Positions 52,092 through 62,222 of a DNA stretch of 64,000 nucleotides are shown here, in pieces. Location of the stretch: NCBI GenBank assembly GCA_023416515.1, contig JAEZHP010000062.1:62001-126000 (forward strand), read 5' to 3'. The position numbers and the translations under genes were made by a program. Each line of letters starts with the position of its first letter. Within the stretch, counting starts at the first letter, position 1. The DNA is from Pseudomonadota bacterium. Its GTDB lineage: Bacteria > Pseudomonadota > Alphaproteobacteria > Sphingomonadales > Sphingomonadaceae. The notes beneath the pieces were generated by a model. It was not told the origin of the DNA and searched no databases. It saw only the letters and a list, made by a program, of their open reading frames with translations.

Positions 52092-54596
52092 CTATTCGTA
52101 GCGTAAGGCGTTGATTGGGTTGGCCCGGGCGACGCGGAAGGCGTGGCCGGCGATGGTTCCGATCGCGATCGCAAGAGCGAGCAGACCTGCGAGCAGGAAC
52201 GGCGTCACTCCGAGATCGACCCGCGTGTCGAACGTGTTGAGCCAGTCGCGCATTGCCCACCAGGCGATCGGCCAGGCGATCAAATTGGCGATGATGACCG
52301 GCTTCGAGAATTGCCAGGCGAGTAGACGGACGATGTCGCTGGTGCGCGCGCCGAGAACCTTGCGGATCCCGATCTCCTTGGTGCGCCGCTCGGCGGTGAA
52401 GGCGGCGAGGCCGAATAGCCCGAGGCAGGCGACGAGCACGGCGAGCGCCGCGAAACCGGCGAACACCCGCGCCCGCGACTCCTCGGCCTGGTAGACCTTC
52501 GCGACGATATCCTCGCTGAACTCAGCCTCGAACGGGACGTCAGGGGCGAGCCGGCGCCACACCTGCTCGATGCGCTCGCGAACCGCGTTGGGCTCCGGAT
52601 CGTCGTAACGGACGACGAGAGTGGTGAAGCCGTTGTTGCTGAGCGTGAAGGCGATCGGCTCCATCGGCTCGCGGATCGAGCGAAGCCGGGTGTCGCGGAC
52701 GACTCCGACGATGGTGATAGGGACCAGGCCGTTCTCCGGCCGAACCAGCCCCATGCGGAGATTGACGCCGATCGCCTCGGCCGGATTGGTGAAGCCGAGG
52801 TCGCGCGCCGCCCGCTCGTTGATCACGACATTGACCCCGCGCGCCGAGAATGCGCGTTCCTCGGCCGGCGTCGGGAGCAGGGACAATGGCATCACGTCCA
52901 TCTCGCGGCCCGCCGACAGCTCGCGGCCGGCGATGAGGGGGGCCTTCAGGGTGCGGAAGAAATTCTCATCGATAGGATAGGCGCCGACGCTGACAGGCTG
53001 GTCGCGGCCCGGGACCTGGATGACGGTTCCATTCTGGTTGGTCGGATCGATCCCGATGCCGGTGCGGGCGACCGAGCGGACGCCGGGCAGGCGACCGATC
53101 TCGCGAGCGATGGTCTCTCCCTTCTCGATGATCTGGCGCCGGTTGAGGCCCTGGATCTGAAGCAGGCCCTCGCGCTGGAATCCCGGATCGGAGGTTCGGG
53201 CATAGACCGTCTGGCCGTAAACCACCGCGGTGCAGATGATGAGGCCGATCGACACTGCGAACTGGCCGATCACCAGGGCGCTTCGAAGAACGCCCGATCC
53301 GGCGGCTTCCGCGGTCGACTTGTTCGCCTTCAGGACCTGGGCGGGCTGGAAGCGCGACAGGTAGAAAGCGGGATAGAGCCCGCCGGCCGCACCGACCAGG
53401 AGGGTCAGAAGGAGGATCGGCAGGAGCATTCCGCCGGAGCCGACATAGGTCATCTTGAGGTCGGCATCGAGGAAGCGTCCGAGCGCCGGAAGCAGCAGCT
53501 CGACCATCGCGAGCGCGAGAAGCATCGCAAAGCCGGCGACGAGCACCGATTCCATCAGGAACTGGATCATCAGCTGACCGCGGCTGGCGCCGAGCACCTT
53601 GCGAAGCGCGACCTCGCGGGCGCGGGCACTTGCCCGGGCGGTCGCCAGGTTGGTGAAGTTGATGCAGGCCATCCCGAGGATCAGGAAGGCGACGATGGTG
53701 AAGGTCAGGATGGTCCGCTCGTCGTTGCCGGCCGTAGCCGCTCCGGCCTGCGCCGGGCCGAGATGGATGTCGCGGACGTTGACCAGCCGCCAGTCGCCGA
53801 AGTCGCCCTGGTTCAGCATCCGGTCGCCGAACTGCTGGTCAGGGATGTTGCGCTCCTCCCAGGGACCGAGATTGTCGTTGATCGTCGCCGGGTCTGTGCC
53901 GGGCCGGAGAGTCACGTAATTCCAGCCCGAATTGGCGCCCCACTGTGTCAGGAAGTCGGGCGTCTCCGCGAAATAGGTCTGCGGGTCGAAGCGGATCACG
54001 ATCTCGAGCCGCTGGTGCGAGTTGCGCGGCAGGTCGCGCATCACTCCGGTGACCCGGTGGTCGGTGCTGACTCCGCGCGAGATCAGGGTGAGGGTGCGTC
54101 CGACCGGATCGGAGTCGCCGAAGAAGCGCCGCGCTTCGGTCTCGCTAAGCACCAGCGACCCGACTTGATCGAGCGCGTGGCGGGGATCGCCGCGGACGAG
54201 CGGGATCGGCATGACGTCGAAGAGATTGCCGTCGACATAGACGACATTCTCGGTCGGCAGTGCCTCCCCATTCAGGGAGACGACCGGAGCAGCGATCAGC
54301 GCATAGACCTTCTTGTCGATCTGCGGAAAGTCGGCCGCCATCGTTTGCCCGGCAACATAGGAGGACATCTGAAGGAAGGTCTCCTCCCCGGTGCCCGGAT
54401 CGCGGAAATAGCTTTGGACCTGGTAGACATTCTCCGCATTGGGCAGCCACGCGTCGTAGCTGCGCTCATACCGAACGTAGAGGAGAAGCATCAGGCAGGC
54501 CGCGAGGCCGATCGCAAGGCCGAAGATGTTGATGAAGGCGTAGGTCCGGTTCTTGGCCAGCGCCCTCAGCCCGACGATCGCGTAATTGCGCCACAT
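52092..54596 (-). CDS. FtsX/MacB-type ABC permease, two-domain
   Basis: 834 residues: an N-terminal helix (20-43), a periplasmic MacB-type domain (about 45-275), three helices with FILGMACINFTNLATA, a second periplasmic domain, and a C-terminal block of three helices with AAFTAERRTKEIGIRKVLGA, the FtsX coupling motif. The tandem MacB_PCD-FtsX arrangement with a long chain is typical of lipid- or lipoprotein-linked exporters, unlike the 4-helix MacB of E. coli. The cargo is unknown. It sits after its ATPase with a 27-base gap. Confidence 0.9.
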   Translation of the reverse strand: MWRNYAIVGLRALAKNRTYAFINIFGLAIGLAACLMLLLYVRYERSYDAWLPNAENVYQVQSYFRDPGTGEETFLQMSSYVAGQTMAADFPQIDKKVYALIAAPVVSLNGEALPTENVVYVDGNLFDVMPIPLVRGDPRHALDQVGSLVLSETEARRFFGDSDPVGRTLTLISRGVSTDHRVTGVMRDLPRNSHQRLEIVIRFDPQTYFAETPDFLTQWGANSGWNYVTLRPGTDPATINDNLGPWEERNIPDQQFGDRMLNQGDFGDWRLVNVRDIHLGPAQAGAATAGNDERTILTFTIVAFLILGMACINFTNLATARASARAREVALRKVLGASRGQLMIQFLMESVLVAGFAMLLALAMVELLLPALGRFLDADLKMTYVGSGGMLLPILLLTLLVGAAGGLYPAFYLSRFQPAQVLKANKSTAEAAGSGVLRSALVIGQFAVSIGLIICTAVVYGQTVYARTSDPGFQREGLLQIQGLNRRQIIEKGETIAREIGRLPGVRSVARTGIGIDPTNQNGTVIQVPGRDQPVSVGAYPIDENFFRTLKAPLIAGRELSAGREMDVMPLSLLPTPAEERAFSARGVNVVINERAARDLGFTNPAEAIGVNLRMGLVRPENGLVPITIVGVVRDTRLRSIREPMEPIAFTLSNNGFTTLVVRYDDPEPNAVRERIEQVWRRLAPDVPFEAEFSEDIVAKVYQAEESRARVFAGFAALAVLVACLGLFGLAAFTAERRTKEIGIRKVLGARTSDIVRLLAWQFSKPVIIANLIAWPIAWWAMRDWLNTFDTRVDLGVTPFLLAGLLALAIAIGTIAGHAFRVARANPINALRYE

Positions 54597-54623
54597 GTCA
54601 GCGTCTCCCCCTGCGCCCAGCGA

Positions 54624-55403
54624 TCACGCGGCGCGCCGATGCTCGACCAGCACCCGGCCGTCGAGCATGTTGACGACCCGGCTCGCATAGTCGGCATGGG
54701 CCGGCGAGTGGGTGACCATGATGATCGTCGAGCCCTCCTGGTTCAGCGCCTGGAGCATCCGCATCACTTCCTCGCCATGGGCGGTGTCGAGGTTTCCGGT
54801 GGGCTCGTCGGCGAGGATCAGCTTGGGGGCGCCGACGAGGGCGCGGGCGACCGCGACCCGCTGCTGCTGACCGCCGCTGAGCTGGCTGGGCCGGTGGCGG
54901 GCGCGGTGCGCGATCCCGACCTTGTCCATGACCGCGTCGACACGCGCGCGGCGGTCCGCGGCGGGGACGTTGTGATAGAGAAGGGCGAGCTCGATATTCT
55001 CGCGAACGGTGAGCTCGTCGACCAGATTGAAGCTCTGGAAGATGAAGCCGATGTTGCGCTTGCGGAAGTCGGCGAGCTTGCCCTCGCTCATCTTCGACAC
55101 CTCGGTTCCGTCAAACAGGTAGGAACCCTCGGTCGGGCTATCGAGCATTCCGATGACGTTGAGCAGAGTCGACTTGCCGCAGCCCGACGGGCCCATGATC
55201 GCGACGAACTCGCCCTCGGCAACGTCGAGATAGATGCCGTCGAGAGCGGTCGTCTCGACCGTATCGGTGCGGTAGACGCGCGACAGGCCGCGCATGCTCA
55301 GCATCGTCCCCGCGGCGCCCTCGCCATGGGCGGCCGGCACGTCGTCGATCCGGTCGTCAATCTTGCTCGCGCTGAGCATGGCCTTGGCTCCTTCCCCCGT
55401 CAT
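54624..55403 (-). CDS. MacB/LolD-type ABC ATPase
   Basis: 259 residues with a non-conserved N-terminal extension of about 30 residues, then Walker A GPSGCGKST (71-79), FIFQSFNLVDELTVRENIE, signature LSGGQQQRVAVARAL, Walker B ILADEPTGNLD and the H-loop VTHS. It energises the permease encoded next. The ATG at 55401-55403 overlaps the HlyD stop (ATGA), so the frame further upstream, which lies inside hlyD, is not used. Confidence 0.92.
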   Translation of the reverse strand: MTGEGAKAMLSASKIDDRIDDVPAAHGEGAAGTMLSMRGLSRVYRTDTVETTALDGIYLDVAEGEFVAIMGPSGCGKSTLLNVIGMLDSPTEGSYLFDGTEVSKMSEGKLADFRKRNIGFIFQSFNLVDELTVRENIELALLYHNVPAADRRARVDAVMDKVGIAHRARHRPSQLSGGQQQRVAVARALVGAPKLILADEPTGNLDTAHGEEVMRMLQALNQEGSTIIMVTHSPAHADYASRVVNMLDGRVLVEHRRAA

Positions 55404-56650
55404 TGTGTGAGATCCAGCCGGTCGCGCTCGGCGAAGCCGGTATAAGGTGAGGTGATCACGCGCTCGCCGGGATCGAGCCCGTCGAGCACCTCGACATGAT
55501 TGGCGTTGCGGCGGCCGAGGCGGACGTTGCGGCGGACCGCGGTGCCCCCGTCCGGCGAGACGACGAACACCCAATTGCCGCCGGTCTCGTTGTAGAAGGC
55601 GCCGTTGGGCAGAAGCAGGGCCGGGGACGGATCGCCCAAGGTCAGTCGAAGCTGAAGGGTTTGCCCGCGCTGGAGATCGCGCGGCTCGGCCTCGGCGAAG
55701 GTGAGGTCGACGGTGAAGCTGCCGTTCTGGACCTGCGGGTAGATCTTCTGGACTCGAAGCCGGTAGCGGCGGCCGCCCTGCTCGGCGATCGCGGTCTGGC
55801 CCTCGGCGACCCGGCCGAGATAGAATTCGTCGACCTGGGCAACGAGCTTGTTGCGGCCGGCGCTGTCGATCTGGCCGAGGCGCTCGCCGCGCTGGAGCGA
55901 CTGGCCGACCTGGATCGAGAATGAGGTGAGCTGGCCCGACACCGGCGCACGCAGGTTGAGGGCGTCGAGGCTGGCTCGGGCAAGGCCGAGGCTGTCGTTA
56001 AGGGCACTCGCCGAGGAACGAAGCTGGGCGAGCTGCTGCGACTGAAGGCGCTCGTCGGTCGCCTGCTGGCGGCGAAGCACCTCGGCGCGGCGCTGGGCGG
56101 CCTGGTAGGTGTCTCGGCTGTCGGCGACGACCCGGCCGGGAACGAAGCCGCGCTCGGCGAGCGGCGCCTGCATCTCATATTGGCGGCGCGCGGTCTGGGC
56201 GGTGAGCTGAGCGTCGATGAGGGCGCGCTCGTTGGCGAGGCGGGTCTGGGAAAGCGCCAGCTCCTGGCTGCGCATCGAGTTGATCTGCTGGGTGACCTCG
56301 GTCTGACGGGCGAGCACGTTCAGCTGGAGGTCGGAATTGGAGAGCACAGCGAGCAGCTGGCCCTGCTGGACGATGGCGCCGTCCTCGACGAGGATCTGCT
56401 CGACCCGGCCGCCTTCGACCGCGTCGAGATAGACGGTCAGGGAAGGCGTGACCCGTCCGCGCAAGGGCAGGAAATCCTCGAAGGTGCCGCGGGTAACCGT
56501 GGACACGGTGAGACGCTCCGCGGTGACGGTCTGGCTGTTATGAGCCGGCGCAGCGAAATAGGCGGTCGGAGCAAGCGCGAGGAGCACGGCCCCGCCGATC
56601 GCCAGCTTCATCCTGGGCGTGAGGCCGCGGCGGGCGACGACCTTGTCCAT
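55400..56650 (-). CDS. HlyD/MacA-type periplasmic adaptor
   Basis: 416 residues: N-terminal membrane helix (about 16-33), a lipoyl half (VEGGRVEQILVEDGAIVQQGQLLAVL), a long helical hairpin with many Gln/Arg (about 105-205), a second lipoyl half (APVSGQLTSFSIQVGQSLQRGERL) and beta-barrel/membrane-proximal domains. It bridges the ABC pair to an outer-membrane factor, which is absent here. The ATG at 56648-56650 with GGAG upstream is used; the longer frame to 56734 would translate the B1 palindrome. Confidence 0.9.
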   Translation of the reverse strand: MDKVVARRGLTPRMKLAIGGAVLLALAPTAYFAAPAHNSQTVTAERLTVSTVTRGTFEDFLPLRGRVTPSLTVYLDAVEGGRVEQILVEDGAIVQQGQLLAVLSNSDLQLNVLARQTEVTQQINSMRSQELALSQTRLANERALIDAQLTAQTARRQYEMQAPLAERGFVPGRVVADSRDTYQAAQRRAEVLRRQQATDERLQSQQLAQLRSSASALNDSLGLARASLDALNLRAPVSGQLTSFSIQVGQSLQRGERLGQIDSAGRNKLVAQVDEFYLGRVAEGQTAIAEQGGRRYRLRVQKIYPQVQNGSFTVDLTFAEAEPRDLQRGQTLQLRLTLGDPSPALLLPNGAFYNETGGNWVFVVSPDGGTAVRRNVRLGRRNANHVEVLDGLDPGERVITSPYTGFAERDRLDLTQ

Positions 56651-56717
56651 CGCTCCGCCGCTGACCGCGGAGTCTTCGCGTTTGCCCAAGCGGACGACGC
56701 TCACCGCGCGCACTGAC

Positions 56718-56733
56718 TGTTCGGAAACGGACA
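56718..56733 (-). promoter_or_regulatory. Activator palindrome B1
   Basis: TGTTCGGAAACGGACA on the plus strand, one change from the TGTCCG-N4-CGGACA pattern. It lies between the micro-protein stop and the HlyD start. Confidence 0.65.
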
Positions 56734-56737
56734 CTGG

Positions 56738-56753
56738 CGTACGTCTTCGGACA
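56738..56753 (-). promoter_or_regulatory. Activator palindrome B2 (weaker)
   Basis: CGTACGTCTTCGGACA: a perfect right arm and a left arm matching TGTCCG at four of six places, 20 bases after B1. The phasing is the same as A1/A2. Confidence 0.45.
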
Positions 56754-56765
56754 CTGAGGTCCGGC

Positions 56766-56849
56766 TCACGCCAGCGGCAGGGTGACGAGGGTGATCAGGC
56801 CGGCGCCGATGAGCGCGACGCTGAAGATGAAGCTTTCGAACTTGTCCAT
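56766..56849 (-). CDS. 27-residue single-pass membrane micro-protein
   Basis: A very short ORF, start ATG 56847-56849, with GGGAGG nine bases upstream, a strong ribosome site. The product has a short charged N-terminus (MDKFESF), one hydrophobic helix (about 8-25) and the ending Leu-Pro-Leu-Ala. It resembles the 36-residue protein at 48950 in size, topology and ending. It is the first gene after the minus-strand -24/-12 promoter and precedes HlyD by 115 bases. No known family was recognised. Confidence 0.65.
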   Translation of the reverse strand: MDKFESFIFSVALIGAGLITLVTLPLA

Positions 56850-56895
56850 GACGGACCTCCCGAATTCGCGGCGCGATTGCCGCTGCCGGTCATTC

Positions 56896-56911
56896 CGCAC
56901 GAAGCGTGCCA
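56896..56911 (-). promoter_or_regulatory. Sigma-54 -24/-12 promoter of the micro-protein/HlyD operon
   Basis: On the minus strand TGGCACGCTTCGTGCG: GG (plus 56909-56910), 10 bases, GC (plus 56897-56898). The -24 half is perfect; the -12 half reads GTGCG instead of TTGCA. The transcript would start near 56885, about 36 bases before the micro-protein ATG. Confidence 0.7.
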
Positions 56912-56964
56912 ATCGCGGGACGGGGTGCGCGTCGGCCGTTTCGGGCGTTTCGCCACCGTGCGCG

Positions 56965-56980
56965 AGTCCGGCGGCGGACA
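56965..56980 (+). promoter_or_regulatory. Activator palindrome C
   Basis: AGTCCGGCGGCGGACA, 11 of 12 arm positions matching TGTCCG-N4-CGGACA. It lies 55 bases upstream of the minus-strand -24 element and directly before the plus-strand promoter, so it may serve both directions. Confidence 0.65.
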
Positions 56981-56981
56981 C

Positions 56982-56997
56982 TGGCACGGTCCTTGAT
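56982..56997 (+). promoter_or_regulatory. Possible degenerate sigma-54 promoter of the activator gene
   Basis: TGGCACGGTCCTTGAT: a perfect -24 half, but the -12 dinucleotide is GA rather than GC. If used, it gives positive autoregulation of the activator; it may also be a weak or decayed promoter. Confidence 0.4.
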
Positions 56998-57013
56998 TGT
57001 CCGATATCGAACG
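56998..57013 (+). promoter_or_regulatory. Activator palindrome D
   Basis: TGTCCGATATCGAACG: TGTCCG-N4-CGAACG, 33 bases after C. It overlaps the expected start point of the plus-strand promoter, which would suit repression of the activator gene by its own product or an enhancer role for the opposite promoter. Confidence 0.55.
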
Positions 57014-57032
57014 CAAGGGGAGGACAGGGGCA

Positions 57033-58457
<1,425 letters not shown>

Positions 58458-58469
58458 GGCGGCTTCGAA

Positions 58470-59810
58470 ATGATCGCGCAGCGCAACTTCGTCGCCGGGG
58501 TGGCGATCCGGCTCGTCCTTTTGGTCGGGACGGTGTTCCTGTTCGTCGCCGCGCTCCAGCGCGAGGACCTCGTCGCGGCGAAGGTGGTCGCGGCGCTGCT
58601 CGTGCTCGGCGCCTTCTTCTGGCTGCTTCGCTTCGTGCGCCTGACCAATGTCGAGCTTGCCCGGTTCATCGACTCGGTTCGCTTCGCCGACTTCGCCCAG
58701 GGCTTCGAGCATCGCGGCCACGGCACCGGGTTCGGCGAGCTTGGCGAAGCTCTGGACCGGGCGATCCGCAAGCTGAGGTCCGAGCGGCACGAGCTCAACG
58801 AGGCGACGCGCTTCTACGAGGCGGTCCTCGAAGACGCTCCGACCGCGCTCCTGACCGTCGATGCCGAAGGCAAGGTCGAGCTTACCAATAAGGCCGCCCG
58901 ACGCCTTCTCGTCCGCCACCGCGGCGTTCGCGCCGAGGATTTCGGCGTCTATGGCGACGCCTTCGCACAGGCGCTTGGCGGCGGAGCGGTCGGCCGTCCG
59001 CGGCTGGTTCCGCTGGTCACCGAAGGCCTGCCGCAGACCGTGATGGTGAGCGCGGCGATCGTTCAGAGGCTCGGAGGCCTCGTCCGGGTCGTCGCTGTGC
59101 AGCCCATCCAGGGGGAGTTGAACGCCGTCGAGATCGCGGCCCAGAGCGACCTCATCCGCGTGCTGACCCACGAGATCATGAACTCGATCACTCCGGTGAC
59201 GTCGCTCGCGCACACCGCAGTCGACCTGATGAAGAGCGTCGACCGGGGCGACGACCGCGACATCGCCGACGCGCGAATGGCGGTGGAGACGCTGTCACGC
59301 CGCGCCGACGGGGTGATGAGCTTCGTCGAGAGCTACCGCCAGATCAGCCGTGCGCCGGAGCTCAAGCTGAAGGGCTTCGCGGCGCTGCCGTGGGCCGAGG
59401 AACTGGCGCGGGTGTTCCGAGCGCTACCGGCGGCCGAGGGCGTCGGGTTCGAGATGGAGGTCGATCCGCCGACCCTGCGGATGGAGGCCGACCCCGATTT
59501 GCTCTGCCAGGTGCTGATCAACCTGCTCAAGAACGCTGCCGAGGCGGCTCGAGCGAACGGCGATACACCGCATGTGTCGCTGTCGATCCAGCTGCTTGCG
59601 AGCGGTGAGGTGCGGATCGACGTGGCCGACAACGGCGCCGGCGTTCCCAAGAGCCTTCGCCAGGACGTGTTCCTGCCCTTCTTCACGACCAAGCAGAAAG
59701 GCACCGGGGTCGGGCTCAGTCTCGCGCGCCAGGTCGTGCTCGCCCATCGCGGCTCGATCGCCGCCGGCGACGCGCCCGGCGGCGGCGGGCTGTTCCGGAT
59801 CGTGCTTTAA
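58470..59810 (+). CDS. Membrane histidine kinase with PAS domain (NtrY-like)
   Basis: 446 residues: two membrane helices (about 9-28 and 37-54) with almost no periplasmic loop, a HAMP-like linker, a PAS domain (about 115-215), a dimerisation/phosphoacceptor helix with H234 in THEIMNSITPV, and a C-terminal ATPase with N-box NLLKNAAEAA, G1 VADNGAGVP and G2 GTGVGLSLAR. The lack of a periplasmic sensor suggests it senses the membrane or a cytoplasmic signal. It is the partner of the adjacent NtrC-type activator. Confidence 0.9.
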   Translation: MIAQRNFVAGVAIRLVLLVGTVFLFVAALQREDLVAAKVVAALLVLGAFFWLLRFVRLTNVELARFIDSVRFADFAQGFEHRGHGTGFGELGEALDRAIRKLRSERHELNEATRFYEAVLEDAPTALLTVDAEGKVELTNKAARRLLVRHRGVRAEDFGVYGDAFAQALGGGAVGRPRLVPLVTEGLPQTVMVSAAIVQRLGGLVRVVAVQPIQGELNAVEIAAQSDLIRVLTHEIMNSITPVTSLAHTAVDLMKSVDRGDDRDIADARMAVETLSRRADGVMSFVESYRQISRAPELKLKGFAALPWAEELARVFRALPAAEGVGFEMEVDPPTLRMEADPDLLCQVLINLLKNAAEAARANGDTPHVSLSIQLLASGEVRIDVADNGAGVPKSLRQDVFLPFFTTKQKGTGVGLSLARQVVLAHRGSIAAGDAPGGGGLFRIVL

Positions 59811-59842
59811 AACTTGGCCCTCTCCGCGCCGGAAGAGGATTC

Positions 59843-60313
59843 CTAACCCGCGGAGGCGGCGGGCTCGGGGATGATCTCAGGCTCGATGCCCTGCGGCTCG
59901 TCGGCCGGAAGCGGATCGGCGAGGGTGAGGTGGTCGAGGATCCGGGCGGTCTCGTCGCGGACCAGAAGCATGGCGCGGCGGAGCCGGCATTGCTCCTCGG
60001 TCACGCAATTCTCGCACTTGCGATAGGCGAGCCGGCTCGCGCAGGGCAGAAGGCCAAGCGAGCCGCGGGTGAGCCGGACGATCTCGCCATAAGTGATCTG
60101 ATGGGGTTCGCGGGCCAGCCAGTAGCCGCCCTCGCGGCCGCGAAGGGATTCGACCAGCCCTGCCCGGCGCATGCTCGACAGCATCACCGTCAGGAACTTG
60201 GGCGGGATGTTCTGGGCCTCAGCGATCTCCGCAAGCTGCACCGGCCCCTCGCCATAACGGTCACCGAGGTGGAGCAGCGCCCGGATTGTATAGCGGGTGC
60301 GTTGAGAAAGCAT
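59843..60313 (-). CDS. Rrf2-family transcriptional regulator
   Basis: 156 residues: winged helix (1-70) with the family start MLSQRTRYTIRALLHLG and recognition part SSMRRAGLVESLRGREGGYWLA. Four cysteines C91, C100, C103 and C109 (CASRLAYRKCENCVTEEQC) could carry a Fe-S cluster, as in IscR/NsrR/RirA, though these proteins usually need three Cys. An acidic Pro-rich tail follows. It is convergent with the kinase gene. Confidence 0.9.
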   Translation of the reverse strand: MLSQRTRYTIRALLHLGDRYGEGPVQLAEIAEAQNIPPKFLTVMLSSMRRAGLVESLRGREGGYWLAREPHQITYGEIVRLTRGSLGLLPCASRLAYRKCENCVTEEQCRLRRAMLLVRDETARILDHLTLADPLPADEPQGIEPEIIPEPAASAG

Positions 60314-60356
60314 TCAGCCTCAATAACCTGTGCGGCATCGAGCGCAACCGCGCGGG

Positions 60357-61571
60357 TCAGGCGGCGGCCTGCTCCAGCTGGGCCTGCTTTTCCGCCGCGA
60401 TCCGGTCCAGCTCGGCACGGGTCTTCTTCTCGGCGGCCGACTTGAGCTGCCCGCAGGCGGCCATGATGTCGCGGCCGCGCGGGCGGCGGATCGGGGCGGA
60501 GATCCCGGCCTCGAAGATGATGTCGCTGAAGCGCTCGACCCGCTCGTTGGTCGAGGTGTCATAGGGCGCTCCGGGCCACGGGTTGAACGGAATGAGGTTC
60601 ACCTTGGCCGGAAGCTTGTACTTGCGAATGAGGCGGACGAGCTCGCGGGCGTCCTCGTCGCTGTCGTTCTTGTCCTTCAGCATCACATATTCGAACGTGA
60701 TCCGACGGGCATTGTTGGCGCCGGGATAGGCGGCGCAGGCCTCGAGCAGCTCCTCGATGCCGTATTTGCGGTTGAGGGGCACGATCTCGTCGCGGACCTC
60801 CTTCGTCACGGCGTGGAGCGAGACCGCAAGGTTGACCCCGATCTCCTCGCCGGCGCGCGCCATCATCGGGACCACGCCCGAGGTCGACAGGGTGATGCGG
60901 CGCTTGGAGAGGGCGAGACCGTCGCCGTCCATGACGATCTTGAGAGCGTCGCGGACATTGTCGAAATTGTAGAGCGGCTCGCCCATGCCCATCATCACGA
61001 TGTTGCTGAGGAGGCGGCCTTCCGGCTGGCTCGGCCACTCACCCAGGGAATCGCGGGCAAGCATGACCTGGCCGACGATCTCCGACGGCTCCAGGTTGCG
61101 GACGAGACGCATCGTGCCGGTGTGGCAGAAGCGGCAATTGAGGGTGCAGCCGACCTGGCTCGACACGCAGAGCGTGCCGCGGTCCGCGTCCGGGATGAAG
61201 ACCATCTCGAAATCGTGGCCGTCATGGGTCTTGAGGAGCCACTTGCGCGTGCCGTCGGTCGACACCTGCTCCACGACCACCTCGGGGCGGCCGACGCTGA
61301 AACGCTCGGCGAGCCAGGCGCGCTGTGGCTTGGCAATGTCGCTCATCACGTCGAACGAGGTCGCGCCGCGATTGTAGATCTGGTGCCAGATCTGCTTGGC
61401 GCGAAGCTTCGCCTGCTTGGCCTCCATGCCCGCCGCGATCAGGCTTTCGCGGATCTGATCCTTGGACTTGCCGACCAGATCGACGAGCCCGCCAGCCTCG
61501 GCCTGAGGGCGCGGAACGGGGACGGGGTCGATCAGACCCGGAATTGGCATCGGTGCGGACATTGCGGCCAT
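60357..61571 (-). CDS. rlmN: Dual-specificity rRNA/tRNA methyltransferase RlmN
   Basis: A 404-residue radical-SAM enzyme that methylates C2 of A2503 in 23S rRNA and A37 of tRNAs. The Fe-S cysteines are in CTLNCRFCHTG (CxxxCxxC), preceded by TLCVSSQVG with a conserved Cys, and SGVVPMMARAGE follows. The substrate-side Cys is in the C-terminal GRDIMAACGQL (near the end). The first ATG (61569-61571) is taken; an in-frame ATG four codons downstream is also possible. Confidence 0.95.
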   Translation of the reverse strand: MAAMSAPMPIPGLIDPVPVPRPQAEAGGLVDLVGKSKDQIRESLIAAGMEAKQAKLRAKQIWHQIYNRGATSFDVMSDIAKPQRAWLAERFSVGRPEVVVEQVSTDGTRKWLLKTHDGHDFEMVFIPDADRGTLCVSSQVGCTLNCRFCHTGTMRLVRNLEPSEIVGQVMLARDSLGEWPSQPEGRLLSNIVMMGMGEPLYNFDNVRDALKIVMDGDGLALSKRRITLSTSGVVPMMARAGEEIGVNLAVSLHAVTKEVRDEIVPLNRKYGIEELLEACAAYPGANNARRITFEYVMLKDKNDSDEDARELVRLIRKYKLPAKVNLIPFNPWPGAPYDTSTNERVERFSDIIFEAGISAPIRRPRGRDIMAACGQLKSAAEKKTRAELDRIAAEKQAQLEQAAA

Positions 61572-61598
61572 GTAGGTGCAAAGGCGCGGTTTTGCCAG

Positions 61599-62090
61599 CT
61601 ATCCCCGAAGGCAGGCGACGGCTGCGGAGTCGATCGCGGTCGCCGCGCCGCGAAGCTGGTAATGATCGCGGATCAGGCGGCCGTTGGTGCCGCGGGTCTC
61701 GACCGTCATCTCGATCCCGGTGCGCAACGCGGCCAGAAGCTCGGCATCGGCGCGCGCATCGGGCGCCCAGGCGTCCCAGCCCCGGCCGGTGAGCTGGAAG
61801 CTGCGCCCGTCGATTCGAAGGAGCACCGCGGATTGCGCACGCTGCTCGCCGCTCAGCCGGATGTGGAGCTGGCCGCGGACGCCGCGGCCCGGCCAGTTGC
61901 CGACCGATGCATAGGGACGAGTGCCGCGAACCGACTGGCGCACCGGCTCGGCGATCGCATAGCAGCGGCCCCCGTCCTGGAACGCGCCCCAGACACCGAA
62001 AACGCCAAGAGGCCTCTGCTGCGCCGCAGCAGAAGCCGCAAATCCTGCGACGAAAATGACGAATCCGATTTGTCGAAACATTTGTCGCAC
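61599..62090 (-). CDS. Exported protein, IalB-like
   Basis: 163 residues with a signal peptide (about 1-23, ending AAAQQ) and a central Trp-Cys part (VWGAFQDGGRCYAIAEP), then TGIEMTVETRGTNGRLIRDHYQLRGAATAIDSAAVAC. This resembles the invasion-associated locus B (IalB) family of periplasmic proteins, without proof of function. An ATG three codons later (62079-62081) is an alternative start. Confidence 0.6.
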   Translation of the reverse strand: MRQMFRQIGFVIFVAGFAASAAAQQRPLGVFGVWGAFQDGGRCYAIAEPVRQSVRGTRPYASVGNWPGRGVRGQLHIRLSGEQRAQSAVLLRIDGRSFQLTGRGWDAWAPDARADAELLAALRTGIEMTVETRGTNGRLIRDHYQLRGAATAIDSAAVACLRG

Positions 62091-62222
62091 TTATCGACGC
62101 TGTGCTGCCGCACCACAACACCCCTGCTTGAAGCCGCTCCAGGCCCGCCATTCAACGGCGGCGCTGCTGCCGGTCTTTCAGATCGGCGGCTTCCAAGATC
62201 GAGAGCGAAGGGGAATTTTTTC

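Noticed and set aside
60330..62222. Frame open across rlmN before the outer-membrane barrel
   Set aside because: Antisense reading of rlmN and the IalB-like gene; only the last part from 62223 is a true gene.
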